DNA of 35,684 nucleotides, from the NCBI GenBank assembly GCA_021324335.1, contig JAJPJH010000053.1:1-35684 (forward strand). Direction: 5' to 3'. Made by a program: the position numbers and the translations under genes. The notes below the pieces were generated by a model. The model did no database searches and was not told the DNA's origin. It saw only the letters and a program-made list of their open reading frames with translations. Source of the stretch: Gammaproteobacteria bacterium (GTDB lineage Bacteria > Pseudomonadota > Gammaproteobacteria > DSM-16500). Shown piece after piece: positions 1-8,814 of the stretch; position 1 is the first letter of the stretch; every line of letters begins with the position of its first letter.

Positions 1-2
1 AG

Positions 3-332
3 ATTGTTACCAATTTATTGAATCAAGTAAGTCAAACGCTGGCCAAGCATTATGCTGTCAAAACACCGAATGCGCCTCAGCTTTGGTTAAAGTTAGAAAT
101 AGAAAACGTGACAGGACGTGATGATTTAGCCCAGTTAATTCAATACCTCAAACAACTCACACCAGTTCAGCAAGTGCAATTAATGCAAGTGTCAGGCAGC
201 GTGGTGGAGGTGGCTGTCCTGGTACATGGCACCTTAACGATTTTTCAACAGAATGCATCGATAGGAAAGCACTTGCAGTTTAAATCGCAAGAAGCTGAAA
301 CCAATAAATTATTGTATGACTGGGTGCACTAG
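3..332 (+). CDS. DUF2066 family protein, C-terminal part (truncated by window edge)
   Basis: The frame is open to the left edge, so only about the last 109 residues are seen. The visible part is a soluble alpha/beta segment (GRDDLAQLIQYLKQL, then VEVAVLVHGTLTIFQQ) that resembles the C-terminus of DUF2066 proteins, which commonly precede hda in gammaproteobacteria. The function of the family is unknown. The stop lies just before the hda start, so the two are probably co-transcribed. The family call comes from recalled pattern and gene order and is moderately sure. That it is a real coding region is supported by the tight spacing to hda. Confidence 0.6.
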   Translation: MVTNLLNQVSQTLAKHYAVKTPNAPQLWLKLEIENVTGRDDLAQLIQYLKQLTPVQQVQLMQVSGSVVEVAVLVHGTLTIFQQNASIGKHLQFKSQEAETNKLLYDWVH

Positions 333-336
333 TTCG

Positions 337-1038
337 ATGTATCACTTATCTTCTCAATTGACGCTAGGCCTTAGTTTAAAAGATGAAGCAACATTCGATA
401 ATTTTTATACGGGTAAAAACACGGAAATCGTTGAGGAATTAAAAAAAACAGCCAGTGGCCAAGGTGAGCGAATCGTTTATTTATGCGGAAGTCGTGGTCA
501 GGGATGCAGTCATTTATTACAAGCTTGCTGCCATCATGCTCATCAATCGCAATTACGCTCGGTTTATCTTCCTTTCACTAATTTAATCATGCTTTCTCCT
601 GATATATTAAGTGGCTTAGAAGAATTAGCATTGATTTGCTTAGATGATTTGCATTTGATTGCAGGGCAGCCTGAATGGGAAGAAGCGGTTTTTCATTTTT
701 ATAATCGCGTGTATGATGCCGGTGGTCGTGTGGTCATAGCTGCCCATGATTTGCCGAAAGCGATTCATGTGGGATTACCTGATTTAGTTTCTCGTTTATC
801 GTGGGGTATCGTGTATCAATTGCATTCGTTGTCTGATGCGGAAAAGTTATTAGTTTTAACCATGCGGGCGCATAGACGCGGGATTAGTTTATCCGAAGAA
901 GTGGGTAAATATATTTTGACGCATTGCCCGAGACATATGGGGACACTTTTTGCTGCATTAGAAGCATTAGATAAAGCTTCATTAGCAGCACAACGGCGGT
1001 TAACCATACCGTTTGTAAAGGAAGTATTGCAAATTTAA
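337..1038 (+). CDS. hda: Hda, DnaA-related regulator of replication initiation
   Basis: Hda binds the DNA-loaded sliding clamp and stimulates ATP hydrolysis by DnaA, which switches initiation off after each round. The 233-residue product aligns along its whole length with E. coli Hda: a clamp-binding motif QLTLGL at residues 7-12, ATFDNFY, a P-loop-like CGSRGQGCSHLL, the Walker B-like LICLDDLHLIAG, LVSRLSWG, and the C-terminal RRLTIPFVKEVL. An upstream ATG at 316 would overlap the preceding gene. I chose ATG 337 because it puts the clamp-binding motif at the very N-terminus, as in known Hda proteins. It sits between the DUF2066 gene and eno on the same strand. Confidence 0.95.
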   Translation: MYHLSSQLTLGLSLKDEATFDNFYTGKNTEIVEELKKTASGQGERIVYLCGSRGQGCSHLLQACCHHAHQSQLRSVYLPFTNLIMLSPDILSGLEELALICLDDLHLIAGQPEWEEAVFHFYNRVYDAGGRVVIAAHDLPKAIHVGLPDLVSRLSWGIVYQLHSLSDAEKLLVLTMRAHRRGISLSEEVGKYILTHCPRHMGTLFAALEALDKASLAAQRRLTIPFVKEVLQI

Positions 1039-2378
<1,340 letters not shown>

Positions 2379-2379
<1 letters not shown>

Positions 2380-2663
2380 TGGTCCATTGGCGCTTACAGT
2401 TTTTAGTGATTGTATTAGCGGCGGCATTAATTTTTCTGCAGTACCGGCTCTGGTTTGAGCCGGGCGGCATTCATGACATGATGCAATTAAAGAAAATGTT
2501 AGCAGTGCAAGCTGCAGAGAATGAAAATTTAAAAAAACGAAATGAAGAATTGCTCTTTCAAGTGGAGCGCCTTCAAAGTAGTCAGGATGCAACTGAAGCA
2601 CGCGCACGGAATGAATTAGGGATGATTAAAAAAGGCGAAACGTTTTATCAGATCGTAAAATAA
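2379..2663 (+). CDS. ftsB: Cell division protein FtsB
   Basis: FtsB is a small bitopic inner-membrane protein that forms the FtsQLB complex and signals septal peptidoglycan synthesis. The 94-residue product has one membrane segment at about residues 6-22 ([20 protein letters not shown]), then a coiled coil at about 32-70 ([25 protein letters not shown] is the core) and the typical [16 protein letters not shown] end. The ATG overlaps the last base of the eno stop. Family, size and position all agree. Confidence 0.95.
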
Positions 2664-2674
2664 GGACAGGATGT

Positions 2675-3430
2675 ATGAAGATCTTAGTGAGTAATGATGA
2701 CGGGGTTCATGCCCCTGGCTTGGCGCATCTTGCAAATGCATTAGGTAAGTTAGGAGACGTGATTGTAGTGGCGCCGGATCGTAATCGTAGCGGTGTGAGT
2801 AACTCCTTGACGCTGGATCAACCCTTGCGAGTTGTGACAGCATCGAATGGCTATTATAGTGTTAATGGAACCCCTACAGATTGCGTGCACTTAGCTGTCA
2901 CTGGGTTATTAAAAGAAATGCCGGACATGGTAGTCTCAGGTATTAATGAAGGTTCTAATTTAAGCGATGATGTGCTCTATTCAGGCACTGTTGCAGCTGC
3001 GACAGAAGGTCGTTTTCTGGGTTTACCTTCGATTGCCATTTCCCTGGCAGGGCCTCGCTGTGAACATTATGATACCGCCGCTCAAGTAGCTAAGATGTTA
3101 GTCGAGCAGTTACGTGCCACACCGCTTACCTCTGATACCATCCTAAATGTTAATGTGCCAGATACTCCTTTTTCAGAACTAAAAGGGGTTCAAGTCACGC
3201 GCTTAGGAACGCGCCATAAAGCGGAACCGACGATTAAAGCCTTAGACCCGCGCGGTCGAAAGATTTATTGGGTAGGACAGCCTGGGCCGGAACAAGATGC
3301 AGGGCCGGGAACAGATTTTTATGCGGTCAATACAGGTTATGTGTCGATTACGCCATTGCATTTGGATTTAACGCATTACAAAGTGTTAGATGAATTAGCA
3401 GGTTGGGCGCAATCGTTGCAGGTGGGATAA
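2675..3430 (+). CDS. surE: 5'/3'-nucleotidase SurE
   Basis: SurE is a metal-dependent nucleoside monophosphate phosphatase associated with stationary-phase survival. The 251-residue protein opens with [10 protein letters not shown], which holds the metal-binding Asp pair at 8-9. It continues with [25 protein letters not shown] and VSGINEGSN, all family hallmarks. A second in-phase context, ATG at 2671, is out of frame; ATG 2675 is preceded by AAGGACAGG. It lies 11 nt after ftsB. The pcm gene that often follows surE in enteric bacteria is absent; the next gene is nlpD-like. Confidence 0.97.
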   Translation: MKILVSNDDGVHAPGLAHLANALGKLGDVIVVAPDRNRSGVSNSLTLDQPLRVVTASNGYYSVNGTPTDCVHLAVTGLLKEMPDMVVSGINEGSNLSDDVLYSGTVAAATEGRFLGLPSIAISLAGPRCEHYDTAAQVAKMLVEQLRATPLTSDTILNVNVPDTPFSELKGVQVTRLGTRHKAEPTIKALDPRGRKIYWVGQPGPEQDAGPGTDFYAVNTGYVSITPLHLDLTHYKVLDELAGWAQSLQVG

Positions 3431-3476
3431 AATTTATCGTATCGTTCCTGCGTGCGAAAAAAGGATTGATAAGGTA

Positions 3477-4145
3477 ATGCGGTTTTCTAAATTACTAAGC
3501 ATAGTCTTGATTAACTTCTTGTTAGCATCGTGTGATGACAGCACTAACTACGCGCCCGTCACGGACTTAAGCACGGTGGAGCCTATTCCATCATCGGGTG
3601 TCCATCATGTAAAGCAACATGAAACAGTTTATGAAATAGCGTGGCGTTATGGTTTAGATTACCGCGCTGTCGTTAGTCGTAATCAGATGAAGTCCCCTTA
3701 TCACGTTCAACCAGGGCAGGTCATTCAGTTACGTGCGCAGAATAAATCGCATCCAACTGCTCATGAGTCTACACCGCTAGCGGCAGTTTCTTCATGGACC
3801 TGGCCTGCCGAGGGAAATATTATCGTGCCATTTCGTGTTTCTCATAAGGGCGTTAATATCGCCGGTTACGCAGGGGAGCCGGTTTATGCCGCTTCATCCG
3901 GTGAAGTGGTGTATTGTGGGGATGGGTTACGCGGCTATGGTAATTTAATAATTCTCAAGCATAATGGAGAATATCTTTCTGCATACGCTCATAACCGTGC
4001 CGTATTTGTCAAGGAAGGAGAATGGGTAAAACAGGGACAAAAAATTGCCGAAATGGGCAATACCGGAACAGATCGAGTCATGCTTCATTTTGAAATCCGA
4101 CGTGCCGGCCAACCTATTGACCCTGTTTCTTTTATAATGAAATAA
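3477..4145 (+). CDS. nlpD: NlpD-like lipoprotein (LysM + degenerate LytM domain)
   Basis: This is a probable outer-membrane lipoprotein that activates a septal amidase, as NlpD does for AmiC. The 222-residue product has a lipoprotein signal (residues 1-19, lipobox LLASC with Cys19), a LysM peptidoglycan-binding domain (about 43-86) and a C-terminal M23/LytM domain (about 116-218). The zinc ligands are degenerate: HKGVN at 123-127 has Asn for the usual Asp, and MLHFE at 202-206 lacks the first His of HxH. This fits a non-catalytic activator. It sits between surE and rpoS, the classical position of nlpD, where an internal promoter may drive rpoS (not identified here). Confidence 0.9.
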   Translation: MRFSKLLSIVLINFLLASCDDSTNYAPVTDLSTVEPIPSSGVHHVKQHETVYEIAWRYGLDYRAVVSRNQMKSPYHVQPGQVIQLRAQNKSHPTAHESTPLAAVSSWTWPAEGNIIVPFRVSHKGVNIAGYAGEPVYAASSGEVVYCGDGLRGYGNLIILKHNGEYLSAYAHNRAVFVKEGEWVKQGQKIAEMGNTGTDRVMLHFEIRRAGQPIDPVSFIMK

Positions 4146-4177
4146 GAGGGTTGTTTTAGGGAAGGATCGGATAGTTT

Positions 4178-5212
4178 ATGCCAAGACGTAAAAAAGAGCA
4201 GGAACAAAAGGAGAAAAAAAAATCCCTCAATGAGGATAAAGATGTTCTTCTGGAAGAAGATGATCCTCCTATCGAAGAGTTAGAAGGAGTAATCACTGCG
4301 ATGACTGATACAGGTGATTTACCTTCATCTGCAATAGTCACAACGCCTAAAAATCCATTACAACTTGAAGCTAAACATTCCAACGATCCTACGCAGCTCT
4401 ATCTTAAAGAAATAGGTTTTTCCCCTTTATTATCAGCTGAAGAAGAAGTTTATTATGGACGCCTTGCGAGAAAGGGTGATGCTGAAGGAAGACGTAAAAT
4501 GATAGAAAGTAATTTGCGATTAGTCGTAAAAATTGCTCGTCATTATTACAATCGCGGTCTTGAGTTTTCTGATTTAATCGAGGAAGGGAACTTAGGTTTA
4601 ATGCGAGCAGTGGAAAAATTTGATCCGGAACGTGGATTTCGCTTTTCAACTTATGCGACATGGTGGATTCGACAAACGATTGAACGAGCGATTATGAATC
4701 AAACGCGTACCATCCGTTTACCCGTTCATGTGTTGCGCGAATTAAATACTTATTTATCAACAGCAAAAGAATTAATGAAAACGCAAGATCGTGAGCCAAC
4801 TTATCAAGAAATTGCGGATGCCTTAGATAAATCCATAAACGATGTAAAAAATATGATGGATTTAAACGAACGCGTGGTGTCATTAGATATGCAAGTTGGT
4901 AATGAAAATTCCACGGGGAAATCATTAGTGGAAGCGCTGGCAGATAAAAATGCAACAGATCCAGCGGATATTCTTGCAGCAGAGAATTTACATACTAATC
5001 TAGATAAATGTTTGCAGGAATTAAATGAAAAACAACGTGAAGTATTATGTCGTCGATTTGGATTAGAGGGATATGAGCGGCAGACGTTAGAAGAAGTAGG
5101 GGAGGCTGTGGGCTTGACACGTGAGCGTGTGCGACAAATTCAAATGAGTGCGTTAAAATCGCTGCGAGAAATTATGATCAAGTATGGGTTGGAAGACGAG
5201 GAGCTTTATTAA
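4178..5212 (+). CDS. rpoS: RNA polymerase sigma factor RpoS
   Basis: This is the stationary-phase and general-stress sigma factor. The 344-residue protein has a charged N-terminal extension ([14 protein letters not shown]), region 1.2 (about 70-103, [11 protein letters not shown]), region 2 (about 105-180, [43 protein letters not shown]), region 3 and region 4 ([19 protein letters not shown]). The core is close to E. coli RpoS and the gene follows nlpD, which separates it from rpoD and rpoH. In Coxiella and Legionella RpoS governs the switch between developmental forms. A further gene starts 1 nt after the stop. Confidence 0.97.
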   Translation: MPRRKKEQEQKEKKKSLNEDKDVLLEEDDPPIEELEGVITAMTDTGDLPSSAIVTTPKNPLQLEAKHSNDPTQLYLKEIGFSPLLSAEEEVYYGRLARKGDAEGRRKMIESNLRLVVKIARHYYNRGLEFSDLIEEGNLGLMRAVEKFDPERGFRFSTYATWWIRQTIERAIMNQTRTIRLPVHVLRELNTYLSTAKELMKTQDREPTYQEIADALDKSINDVKNMMDLNERVVSLDMQVGNENSTGKSLVEALADKNATDPADILAAENLHTNLDKCLQELNEKQREVLCRRFGLEGYERQTLEEVGEAVGLTRERVRQIQMSALKSLREIMIKYGLEDEELY

Positions 5213-5213
5213 G

Positions 5214-5996
5214 ATGTTTAGAAAAGGTAAAGAAAGAGTACCAAACGAAAGCGAATTGCAAGAAAAAGAAGGAGAAAAAGAGCAACAGCAAATAGATCAA
5301 TTTATTTTTTACAATGATTTGCTAGTAGATATAAAAAAACAGCACCTCATTCCTAATATGGATTTAAAAACATTAGCTAGATATTCTCAAACTTGTAAGG
5401 AAGCAAATAGTCTTGCTCGCGAGAGCACAACTAAATATTTAATGGTAATAAGTCATGATGCTCGCGAAGAATATGAGGGAAGAAAAAGAGTAGTAAAAGG
5501 AACTTATTCTGCAGTATTAAAAGCATTTCAATCAGCTGAGGAGAAAAAAGTACATCTAAAGGAGCTTAAAAATAGTCGTCTCCTTAAAAGTACAAAGTGT
5601 GTAGAGAATGTTTGTTGTTTTAAGGAAGACTTATTTCCCATTGGAGGCATGTGTGCCATAGTGACTGTAGCTGCCACTTTACTTGCAGAAACACCCTGCT
5701 TATCTTCTTTGTTAATTTCTAAATATGCATCCTATGTGGGATGGACCATGCTCCTTGAGGCAGTTTGTGAAGGGGCTTTCATAATGGGTGCGGCCCACGT
5801 GATTGAGAAAGAAGTGAAAGCTAAGAAAAAAGAAATCAAGGAACTTGAAACAGATCTCAAAGAAGCGCCTACTGCCATTAGAATGATAAGAGAGGAAGAG
5901 TTGAAGAAAAATAGTTCATCAAGTAGCAATGTAAATGGTGAGATAAAGGCCGATATTCCTGTAGAACCACGCACTGTTCGTAGAATGTCCATGTGA
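5214..5996 (+). CDS. Orphan protein with F-box-like segment and two hydrophobic segments; possible effector
   Basis: Not a family I can name. The 260-residue product has a charged N-terminus, then an F-box-like stretch at about residues 31-68 (the key part MDLKTLARYSQTCKEANSLA resembles the second half of the eukaryotic F-box). A cysteine-rich patch follows (129-135), then hydrophobic segments at about 141-167 and 171-195 that could form a membrane hairpin. After that come a Lys/Glu coiled coil (196-230) and a Ser-rich polar tail. An upstream in-frame ATG at 5184 lies inside rpoS; ATG 5214 has GAGGAG about 10 nt before it and begins 1 nt after the rpoS stop. Co-expression with rpoS is inferred. 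The F-box idea is by eye only. Confidence 0.75.
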   Translation: MFRKGKERVPNESELQEKEGEKEQQQIDQFIFYNDLLVDIKKQHLIPNMDLKTLARYSQTCKEANSLARESTTKYLMVISHDAREEYEGRKRVVKGTYSAVLKAFQSAEEKKVHLKELKNSRLLKSTKCVENVCCFKEDLFPIGGMCAIVTVAATLLAETPCLSSLLISKYASYVGWTMLLEAVCEGAFIMGAAHVIEKEVKAKKKEIKELETDLKEAPTAIRMIREEELKKNSSSSSNVNGEIKADIPVEPRTVRRMSM

Positions 5997-6004
5997 CAGC
6001 AGAC

Positions 6005-6052
6005 GGGAATCTGTTAAGTAAGTCGCAGCTGCGGCCTTTCAAACAGATTCCC
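6005..6052. terminator. Long-loop hairpin between convergent genes
   Basis: Perfect 11-bp arms GGGAATCTGTT (6005-6015) and AACAGATTCCC (6042-6052) flank a 26-nt loop that itself holds the 10-bp palindrome CGCAGCTGCG (6024-6033). It lies between the end of the F-box-like gene (+) and the end of pfp (-), so it could stop both transcripts. There is no T-run on either side, so it is not a canonical rho-independent terminator. It may instead be a dispersed palindromic repeat. Confidence 0.45.
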
Positions 6053-6060
6053 ATGTATTG

Positions 6061-7329
6061 CTATGCTACCTCAAATGTTGTGCTTAATTTCTTTTCTACC
6101 GGTAAATTTTTCAACTTAACATAAACCGGCAAGCCCTTGTGATAAGGGGGATAATCTTCACCCTGAATAAGCGGTGATAAATATTGGCGACAGGCTTCGG
6201 TAATCCCAAATCCATCCGGGGTAATGAAGTCGCGCGGCATTTTAACTTCCACATTCGCTACTTTTTCCAAGGGCGCTTCACCAATCGACCATTGATAGGT
6301 TTGGATATTTTTGTCACGCACAATAATCGGCATAACCGCATTTTTGCCAGCCAGCGCTAATTCTACGGCAGCTCGGCCTAATGCATAAGCTTGATCAACA
6401 TCTACTTTAGAGGCAATATGACGCGCAGCACGTTGTAAATAATCCGCTAATGCCCAGTGATATTTATACCCTAAATTTTCCTTAATAAGTTTAGCAATCA
6501 CGGGTGCCACACCACCTAATTGTTTATGTCCGAAGGCATCCACTAAACCAGATTCAGAAATAAAAGAGCCATCCTGATTTTTAATGCCTTCTGATACCAC
6601 GATAGCGCAATAATCATATTTATTGACGCATTCTTTTACACGCTGCAGAAAGGCTTCTGTATTCAGCGGGATTTCAGGAAACAGGATAATATGCGGCGCA
6701 TCCCCTTCTTTTTCTGCTGCTAAACCGCCTGCTGCTGCAATCCATCCTGCATGGCGCCCCATCACTTCCATAATAAAAACTTTCGTTGAGGTTAATGCCA
6801 TCGACGCGACATCTAAGCCTGCTTCACGAATGGAGACGGCGACATATTTGGCAACAGAACCAAAGCCAGGGGAGTTATCGGTAAAAGGTAAATCATTGTC
6901 TACCGTTTTAGGAATACCAATACAGGTAATCGGATAGCCGAGTTCTTTGCTGATTTGAGAAACCTTGTAAGCGGTATCCTGAGAATCCCCACCGCCATTG
7001 TAAAAGAAATAGCGAATATTATGCGCTTCGAAGACTTCAACTAAGCGTTCATACTGCTTGCGGTGTTTTTCGATGGAACCTAGCTTATGGCGGCAAGAAC
7101 CAAATGCGCCAGCTGGGGTATGGCGTAATGCAGCAATATCGGCACTTGATTCAAAACTGGTATCGATCAAATCTTCTGTTAGTGCGCCGACGATGCCATT
7201 TCTGGCAGCTAATACTTTATTGATTTTATTGCTATTTTCCCGTGCAGCTTCAATCACACCACAAGCTGACGCATTGATAACAGCGGTGACACCACCGGAT
7301 TGGGCGTAAAGTGCATTATATTTTTCCAT
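6061..7329 (-). CDS. pfp: Pyrophosphate-dependent 6-phosphofructokinase
   Basis: This enzyme reversibly phosphorylates fructose 6-phosphate with PPi in place of ATP, serving both glycolysis and gluconeogenesis. The 422-residue protein has the PFK fold motifs GGVTAVINASACGV (12-25), GGGDSQDT (112-119), PKTVDND (140-146) and MEVMGRHAGW. The Asp in GGGDS (D115) and the Lys in PKTVDND (K141) replace the two glycines typical of ATP enzymes. These are the known determinants of PPi use. ATG at 7329 is preceded by GGAG at a good distance. No ATP-type PFK is in the window. PPi enzymes are typical of Legionella and Coxiella relatives. Confidence 0.93.
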   Translation of the reverse strand: MEKYNALYAQSGGVTAVINASACGVIEAARENSNKINKVLAARNGIVGALTEDLIDTSFESSADIAALRHTPAGAFGSCRHKLGSIEKHRKQYERLVEVFEAHNIRYFFYNGGGDSQDTAYKVSQISKELGYPITCIGIPKTVDNDLPFTDNSPGFGSVAKYVAVSIREAGLDVASMALTSTKVFIMEVMGRHAGWIAAAGGLAAEKEGDAPHIILFPEIPLNTEAFLQRVKECVNKYDYCAIVVSEGIKNQDGSFISESGLVDAFGHKQLGGVAPVIAKLIKENLGYKYHWALADYLQRAARHIASKVDVDQAYALGRAAVELALAGKNAVMPIIVRDKNIQTYQWSIGEAPLEKVANVEVKMPRDFITPDGFGITEACRQYLSPLIQGEDYPPYHKGLPVYVKLKNLPVEKKLSTTFEVA

Positions 7330-7395
7330 GGATAGTACTCCGACTAGAGGTTAATTTTGCGAAAGTATACTGGGTTAATGTTATTTATACTACGC

Positions 7396-7460
7396 CCCGC
7401 GAAAGTGCAGTAGCGACCGATAGAGGCATATTTTACTGGTTAGCAGTGTGCTTTCGCGGG
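7396..7460. repeat. Inverted repeat CCCGCGAAAG / CTTTCGCGGG upstream of pfp
   Basis: Arms at 7396-7405 and 7451-7460 are perfect over 10 bp with a 45-nt interval, followed by AATGACG. The GC-rich arm ending in GGGAATGACG has the look of a dispersed palindromic repeat. It lies between pfp and the terminator of the Usp gene, in an otherwise gene-free 215-nt stretch. A second copy is not present in this window, so the repeat family is inferred. Confidence 0.45.
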
Positions 7461-7472
7461 AATGACGCGCAC

Positions 7473-7505
7473 AAAAAAATCCCTGTATCTTTCCATACAG
7501 GGATT
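7473..7505 (-). terminator. Rho-independent terminator of the Usp-like gene
   Basis: Read on the minus strand, perfect 11-bp arms AATCCCTGTAT / ATACAGGGATT (7495-7505 and 7478-7488) enclose a 6-nt loop and are followed by seven T residues. It lies 40 nt after the stop of the Usp-like gene and before pfp, so it separates the two transcripts. Confidence 0.88.
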
Positions 7506-7544
7506 AAAGTGACGCCCGGATAATAGAAGAGATGGCCACGCTCA

Positions 7545-7976
7545 TTAAAATCGTTTCAATTGGTTGATGTTTTTGATCAACGCATATTGATGAATATTTT
7601 TAAAAAACAGGGATCGTTGTAATTCTTGAATTTCATTCGCACTTGCCAGGATAAAGCTAGAGTTAAGTTTATTAGCAAGACGCAGCACTTCCGTACGAAT
7701 TTTACCGGAGATCAGCCATTGATCTTTTTTAGCAATGTTTAATAATTTGCCAACTTGGAGTAATGTCTGTTTCGCTTCGTCGTAGTATTTTTCAATCAAC
7801 ACCCCCATGGAAGGGATGCTGAAGTAGCAAGTGGGTAAACGGGGTATGACATGTACTAAATTAAGCTTAACATCTATTTTTTGAGCTTCTTCTGCGCTAA
7901 ACGCTTGCCTGATATGCATCACTTCTTGATCAGTAATGGCATTGGTCACAATTAACACTTGTTTTCTTTTATCCAT
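7545..7976 (-). CDS. Universal stress protein (UspA-like)
   Basis: The 143-residue product has the UspA alpha/beta layout: an N-terminal strand VLIVTNAI, LNLVHVIPRLP, a helix with YYDEAKQTLLQVGKLLNI, then ISGKIRTEVLRLANKLNSSFILASAN. The C-terminal nucleotide-binding G-rich motif of ATP-binding Usps is missing, so it is probably a non-ATP-binding or divergent member. An upstream ATG at 8000 is in frame; I chose ATG 7976 because AAGGAG lies 8-9 nt before it. It is followed by its own terminator and is expressed away from the two-component operon upstream. Its function beyond stress tolerance is unknown. Confidence 0.75.
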   Translation of the reverse strand: MDKRKQVLIVTNAITDQEVMHIRQAFSAEEAQKIDVKLNLVHVIPRLPTCYFSIPSMGVLIEKYYDEAKQTLLQVGKLLNIAKKDQWLISGKIRTEVLRLANKLNSSFILASANEIQELQRSLFFKNIHQYALIKNINQLKRF

Positions 7977-8000
7977 GGCTGCTTTCTCCTTAACACCCAT

Positions 8001-8164
8001 CTACATTCTTAGTGAGAGGATTCCCATCATCTCACTAAAAAATGCTAATAAAAATTAGGAAAAGACCATGCCATTTTAGTTAACTATACTGAGCTAACTA
8101 AGGGTTTGCCCCATCAGGAAAAGGCTTAGTTGACTGCGATATATCCTTATTTCTTCAATTTGTC
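8001..8164. promoter_or_regulatory. Gene-free leader with two small inverted repeats upstream of the Usp gene
   Basis: This stretch probably holds the promoter of the Usp-like gene. Two inverted repeats are visible: TTAGTGAGA / TCTCACTAA (8009-8017 and 8030-8038, 12-nt loop) and TTAGTTA / TAACTAA (8076-8082 and 8095-8101). No clear -35/-10 pair could be fixed. The repeats may be operators or RNA hairpins. Neither is followed by T residues in the direction needed to end the upstream regulator gene. Confidence 0.3.
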
Positions 8165-8803
8165 TTATTCTTCTTCAACAACTTTCTCTTGGATAGTATT
8201 GGTTAAGACAAGTTTCACTAATTCGGGAACGGATTTGACACCCATTTTCTTCATCACAGAAGCACGATGAGCTTCCACTGTCTTTAAGGAGATGCGTAAT
8301 TCGGCAGACACCACTTTATTCGGTTTCCCTGCCACAATACCTTGTAATACTTGAATTTCGCGAGGAGACAATAGGGCGAATTTAGCTTTGGCTTGGGCGC
8401 TTTCCTGGCGTTTTTCGCGGCTGGATTTATCAATACGCAGGGCTTTATTGATGCTTTCGAGCAATACTTGATCATTAAAGGGCTTAGTTAAAAAATCGAT
8501 GGCACCGGCTTTCATCACCCGTACTGCCAAGGGGACATCACCATGGCCACTGATAAAGATAATAGGTAGTGCAGGCAGCCCTTGCTCATTAAGCTTAGTT
8601 TGTAGCTCGGGGCCGCTTAAGCCAGGCATTCGGACATCCAACAGTAAACAGCCGTGCTGTTGAGGATCGTAAGCATCAAGAAACTCTTGCGCTCGCGTGA
8701 AGGTTTGAACTTTCAAGCCGATGGATTCAACTATCCATGAGAGCGATTCAACCATGGCTTGATCGTCATCGATAATATAAACAATAGGGTCTAATGTAGA
8801 CAT
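8165..8803 (-). CDS. FixJ-type response regulator
   Basis: The 212-residue regulator has an N-terminal receiver (IDDD at 11-14, phospho-acceptor Asp56 in LLLDVRMPG, ISGHGD, and the switch Lys in FLTKPF) and a C-terminal LuxR-type helix-turn-helix (LSPREIQVLQGIVAGKPNK, LKTVEAHRASVMKKMG). This is the FixJ/TtrR/NarL type of DNA-binding transcription factor. A TTG at 8818 is in frame, but ATG 8803 has AAAGGAG immediately upstream and is the better start. It begins 11 nt after the end of its partner kinase, so the two form one operon. Targets are not known. A FixJ-like role in redox or host sensing is only inference. Confidence 0.92.
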   Translation of the reverse strand: MSTLDPIVYIIDDDQAMVESLSWIVESIGLKVQTFTRAQEFLDAYDPQQHGCLLLDVRMPGLSGPELQTKLNEQGLPALPIIFISGHGDVPLAVRVMKAGAIDFLTKPFNDQVLLESINKALRIDKSSREKRQESAQAKAKFALLSPREIQVLQGIVAGKPNKVVSAELRISLKTVEAHRASVMKKMGVKSVPELVKLVLTNTIQEKVVEEE

Positions 8804-8814
8804 GGTATCTCCTT

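Noticed and set aside
7311..7523. Plus-strand ORF across the pfp upstream region
   Set aside because: It spans a terminator and an inverted repeat, has no recognisable protein and no ribosome site.
8009..8038. Hairpin as terminator of the two-component operon
   Set aside because: The stem TTAGTGAGA / TCTCACTAA has its T-run on the wrong side for minus-strand transcription.
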